From positions 3,436,728-3,500,727 of the forward strand of contig NZ_SJPG01000001.1 in NCBI RefSeq assembly GCF_007859715.1: a stretch of 64,000 nucleotides of DNA, in the 5' to 3' direction. How positions within the stretch are numbered: the stretch's first letter is position 1; every line of letters starts with the position of its first letter. The stretch comes from Rubinisphaera italica (GTDB lineage Bacteria > Planctomycetota > Planctomycetia > Planctomycetales > Planctomycetaceae). The position numbers were made by a program, and so were the translations under genes. This document shows, one piece after another, positions 63,307 through 64,000 of this stretch. The notes below the pieces were generated by a model. That model did not search any database and had not been told where the DNA came from. It worked only from the letters and a program-made list of their open reading frames with translations.

Positions 63307-64000
63307 CTACTCCTCAGAAAACTCAATGCCGAATTGTTCGAGACGTTGAAATGCGAGTTCCGCCCACGGGCCACGTTCATCGTATTCGAGATATTTCTGC
63401 CACTCGTTAATGGCCCCGGCTGAGTCCTGCATTTGATACAGTGTTTCTGCCTTCTGGAGGTGGGCCTCCGCATAAGCCGGATGAATGGCAATTGCCTCAT
63501 CAAAGGCTTCGATCGCCTGATTGAATTTCCGCAATTCGGTATAAAGACAACCGATTTGCGTCCACGATTCCAGATATTCGGGATCATGTTCAATTGCGGA
63601 GAGATATCTCTCCAAGGCGGCTTCAGGTTTTCCTAAACGATAAAGCGCATCGGCCAGATAAAAATGCGCCTCAGCATCGTTGGGACGTATTCGCAGGGCT
63701 TTACGGAAACAACGAATTGCCCCCGAGGTGTCTGACACTTCTGCCCGACGACACCCTTCAACCATCCAGTCTTTTGCGGTTTTGGAATCGGGATCCGGTG
63801 AAACGAATTTCAGAAGATGCGAGTTCTGAAAACTTTCAACATCGAAAGATTCGGGATCGGACTCAGCCACTTCCTGAGAATCAAAGCTGAATAATCGCTG
63901 CCGGGTTTGAGGCTCGAAGTAGCCGTGCTCGTCTTTCATGACCAGTTGACGATGATCTGAAAGCATTTCCAGCTGTTCAAATGCCCGCCCAGGTTCCTGA
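63307..64000 (-). CDS. TPR protein, 5' end beyond the window
   Basis: A tetratricopeptide-repeat protein whose frame stays open to the last base of the window. ATG 63966 would give 219 residues, but the upstream codons QEPGRAFEQLE look coding, so the true start is probably outside. At least four TPR-like units lie between about residues 75 and 205 of that form: GAIRCFRKALRIRPNDAEAH, AALERYLSAIEHDPEYLESW, QAIEAFDEAIAIHPAYAEAH and AGAINEWQKYLEYDERGPWA. No signal peptide is visible in this part. It likely mediates protein contacts; partners are unknown. Confidence 0.82.
   Translation of the reverse strand, partial: QEPGRAFEQLEMLSDHRQLVMKDEHGYFEPQTRQRLFSFDSQEVAESDPESFDVESFQNSHLLKFVSPDPDSKTAKDWMVEGCRRAEVSDTSGAIRCFRKALRIRPNDAEAHFYLADALYRLGKPEAALERYLSAIEHDPEYLESWTQIGCLYTELRKFNQAIEAFDEAIAIHPAYAEAHLQKAETLYQMQDSAGAINEWQKYLEYDERGPWAELAFQRLEQFGIEFSEE

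Overview
The window comes from a planctomycete (Planctomycetota), most likely of the Rubinisphaera/Gimesia kind, with fairly balanced base composition. This rests on gene content: two secreted sulfatases, an adjacent DUF1501 and DUF1549/DUF1553 (PSD1, 'planctomycete cytochrome C') pair, a large PVC-type dehydrogenase with a C-terminal c-type haem site, two secreted PQQ-type beta-propellers, and short CxxC proteins starting MPAWPGG. The genus is an inference.

Layout. 1-1173: minus-strand murC (partial), fur and flgM. 1499-7379: GntP permease, a Flp-pilin-like peptide and a fused 5-oxoprolinase. 7431-18748: housekeeping block with alaS, pheS and infC-rpmI-rplT on the minus strand, and on the plus strand a PQQ propeller, a zinc-ribbon gene broken at an A10 tract, and a large TPR protein. 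19005-27689: sulfatase, riboflavin synthase, an AT-rich two-gene cassette, GlgX, Dus and small envelope proteins. 27956-29585: a degenerate HD-GYP protein and tRNA-Val(UAC) with a terminator. 30004-46014: secreted catabolic region (PVC dehydrogenase, DUF6605 protein, double alpha/beta hydrolase, DUF1501, PSD1, aldehyde dehydrogenase, SGNH hydrolase, PQQ propeller). 46215-52435: a MoxR/chelatase-type ATPase and its likely VWA partner, separated by two antiparallel genes. 52721-64000: argC, class V aminotransferase, HlyD-type adaptor, CvpA protein, agmatine deiminase with N-carbamoylputrescine amidase, a second sulfatase, a soluble Ser/Thr kinase and a TPR protein cut by the window edge.

How genes work together. 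infC, rpmI and rplT form the classic translation operon, closed by an intrinsic terminator; infC appears to start at AUC behind a strong Shine-Dalgarno. aguA and aguB overlap and together convert agmatine to putrescine. The secreted hydrolases, sulfatases and haem proteins suggest use of sulfated or complex polysaccharides, a genomic inference only.

No CRISPR array, transposase, integrase, prophage or rRNA was seen. Intergenic regions carry at least seven families of palindromic REP/MITE-like repeats, several in two or three copies within the window. The most notable signals are the A10 frameshift in the zinc-ribbon gene, the AUC start of infC, the HD-GYP protein lacking its metal ligands, the AT-rich cassette of unknown function, the interrupted ATPase-VWA locus, and two strong operator-like dyads upstream of gntP/flgM and the aldehyde dehydrogenase gene.
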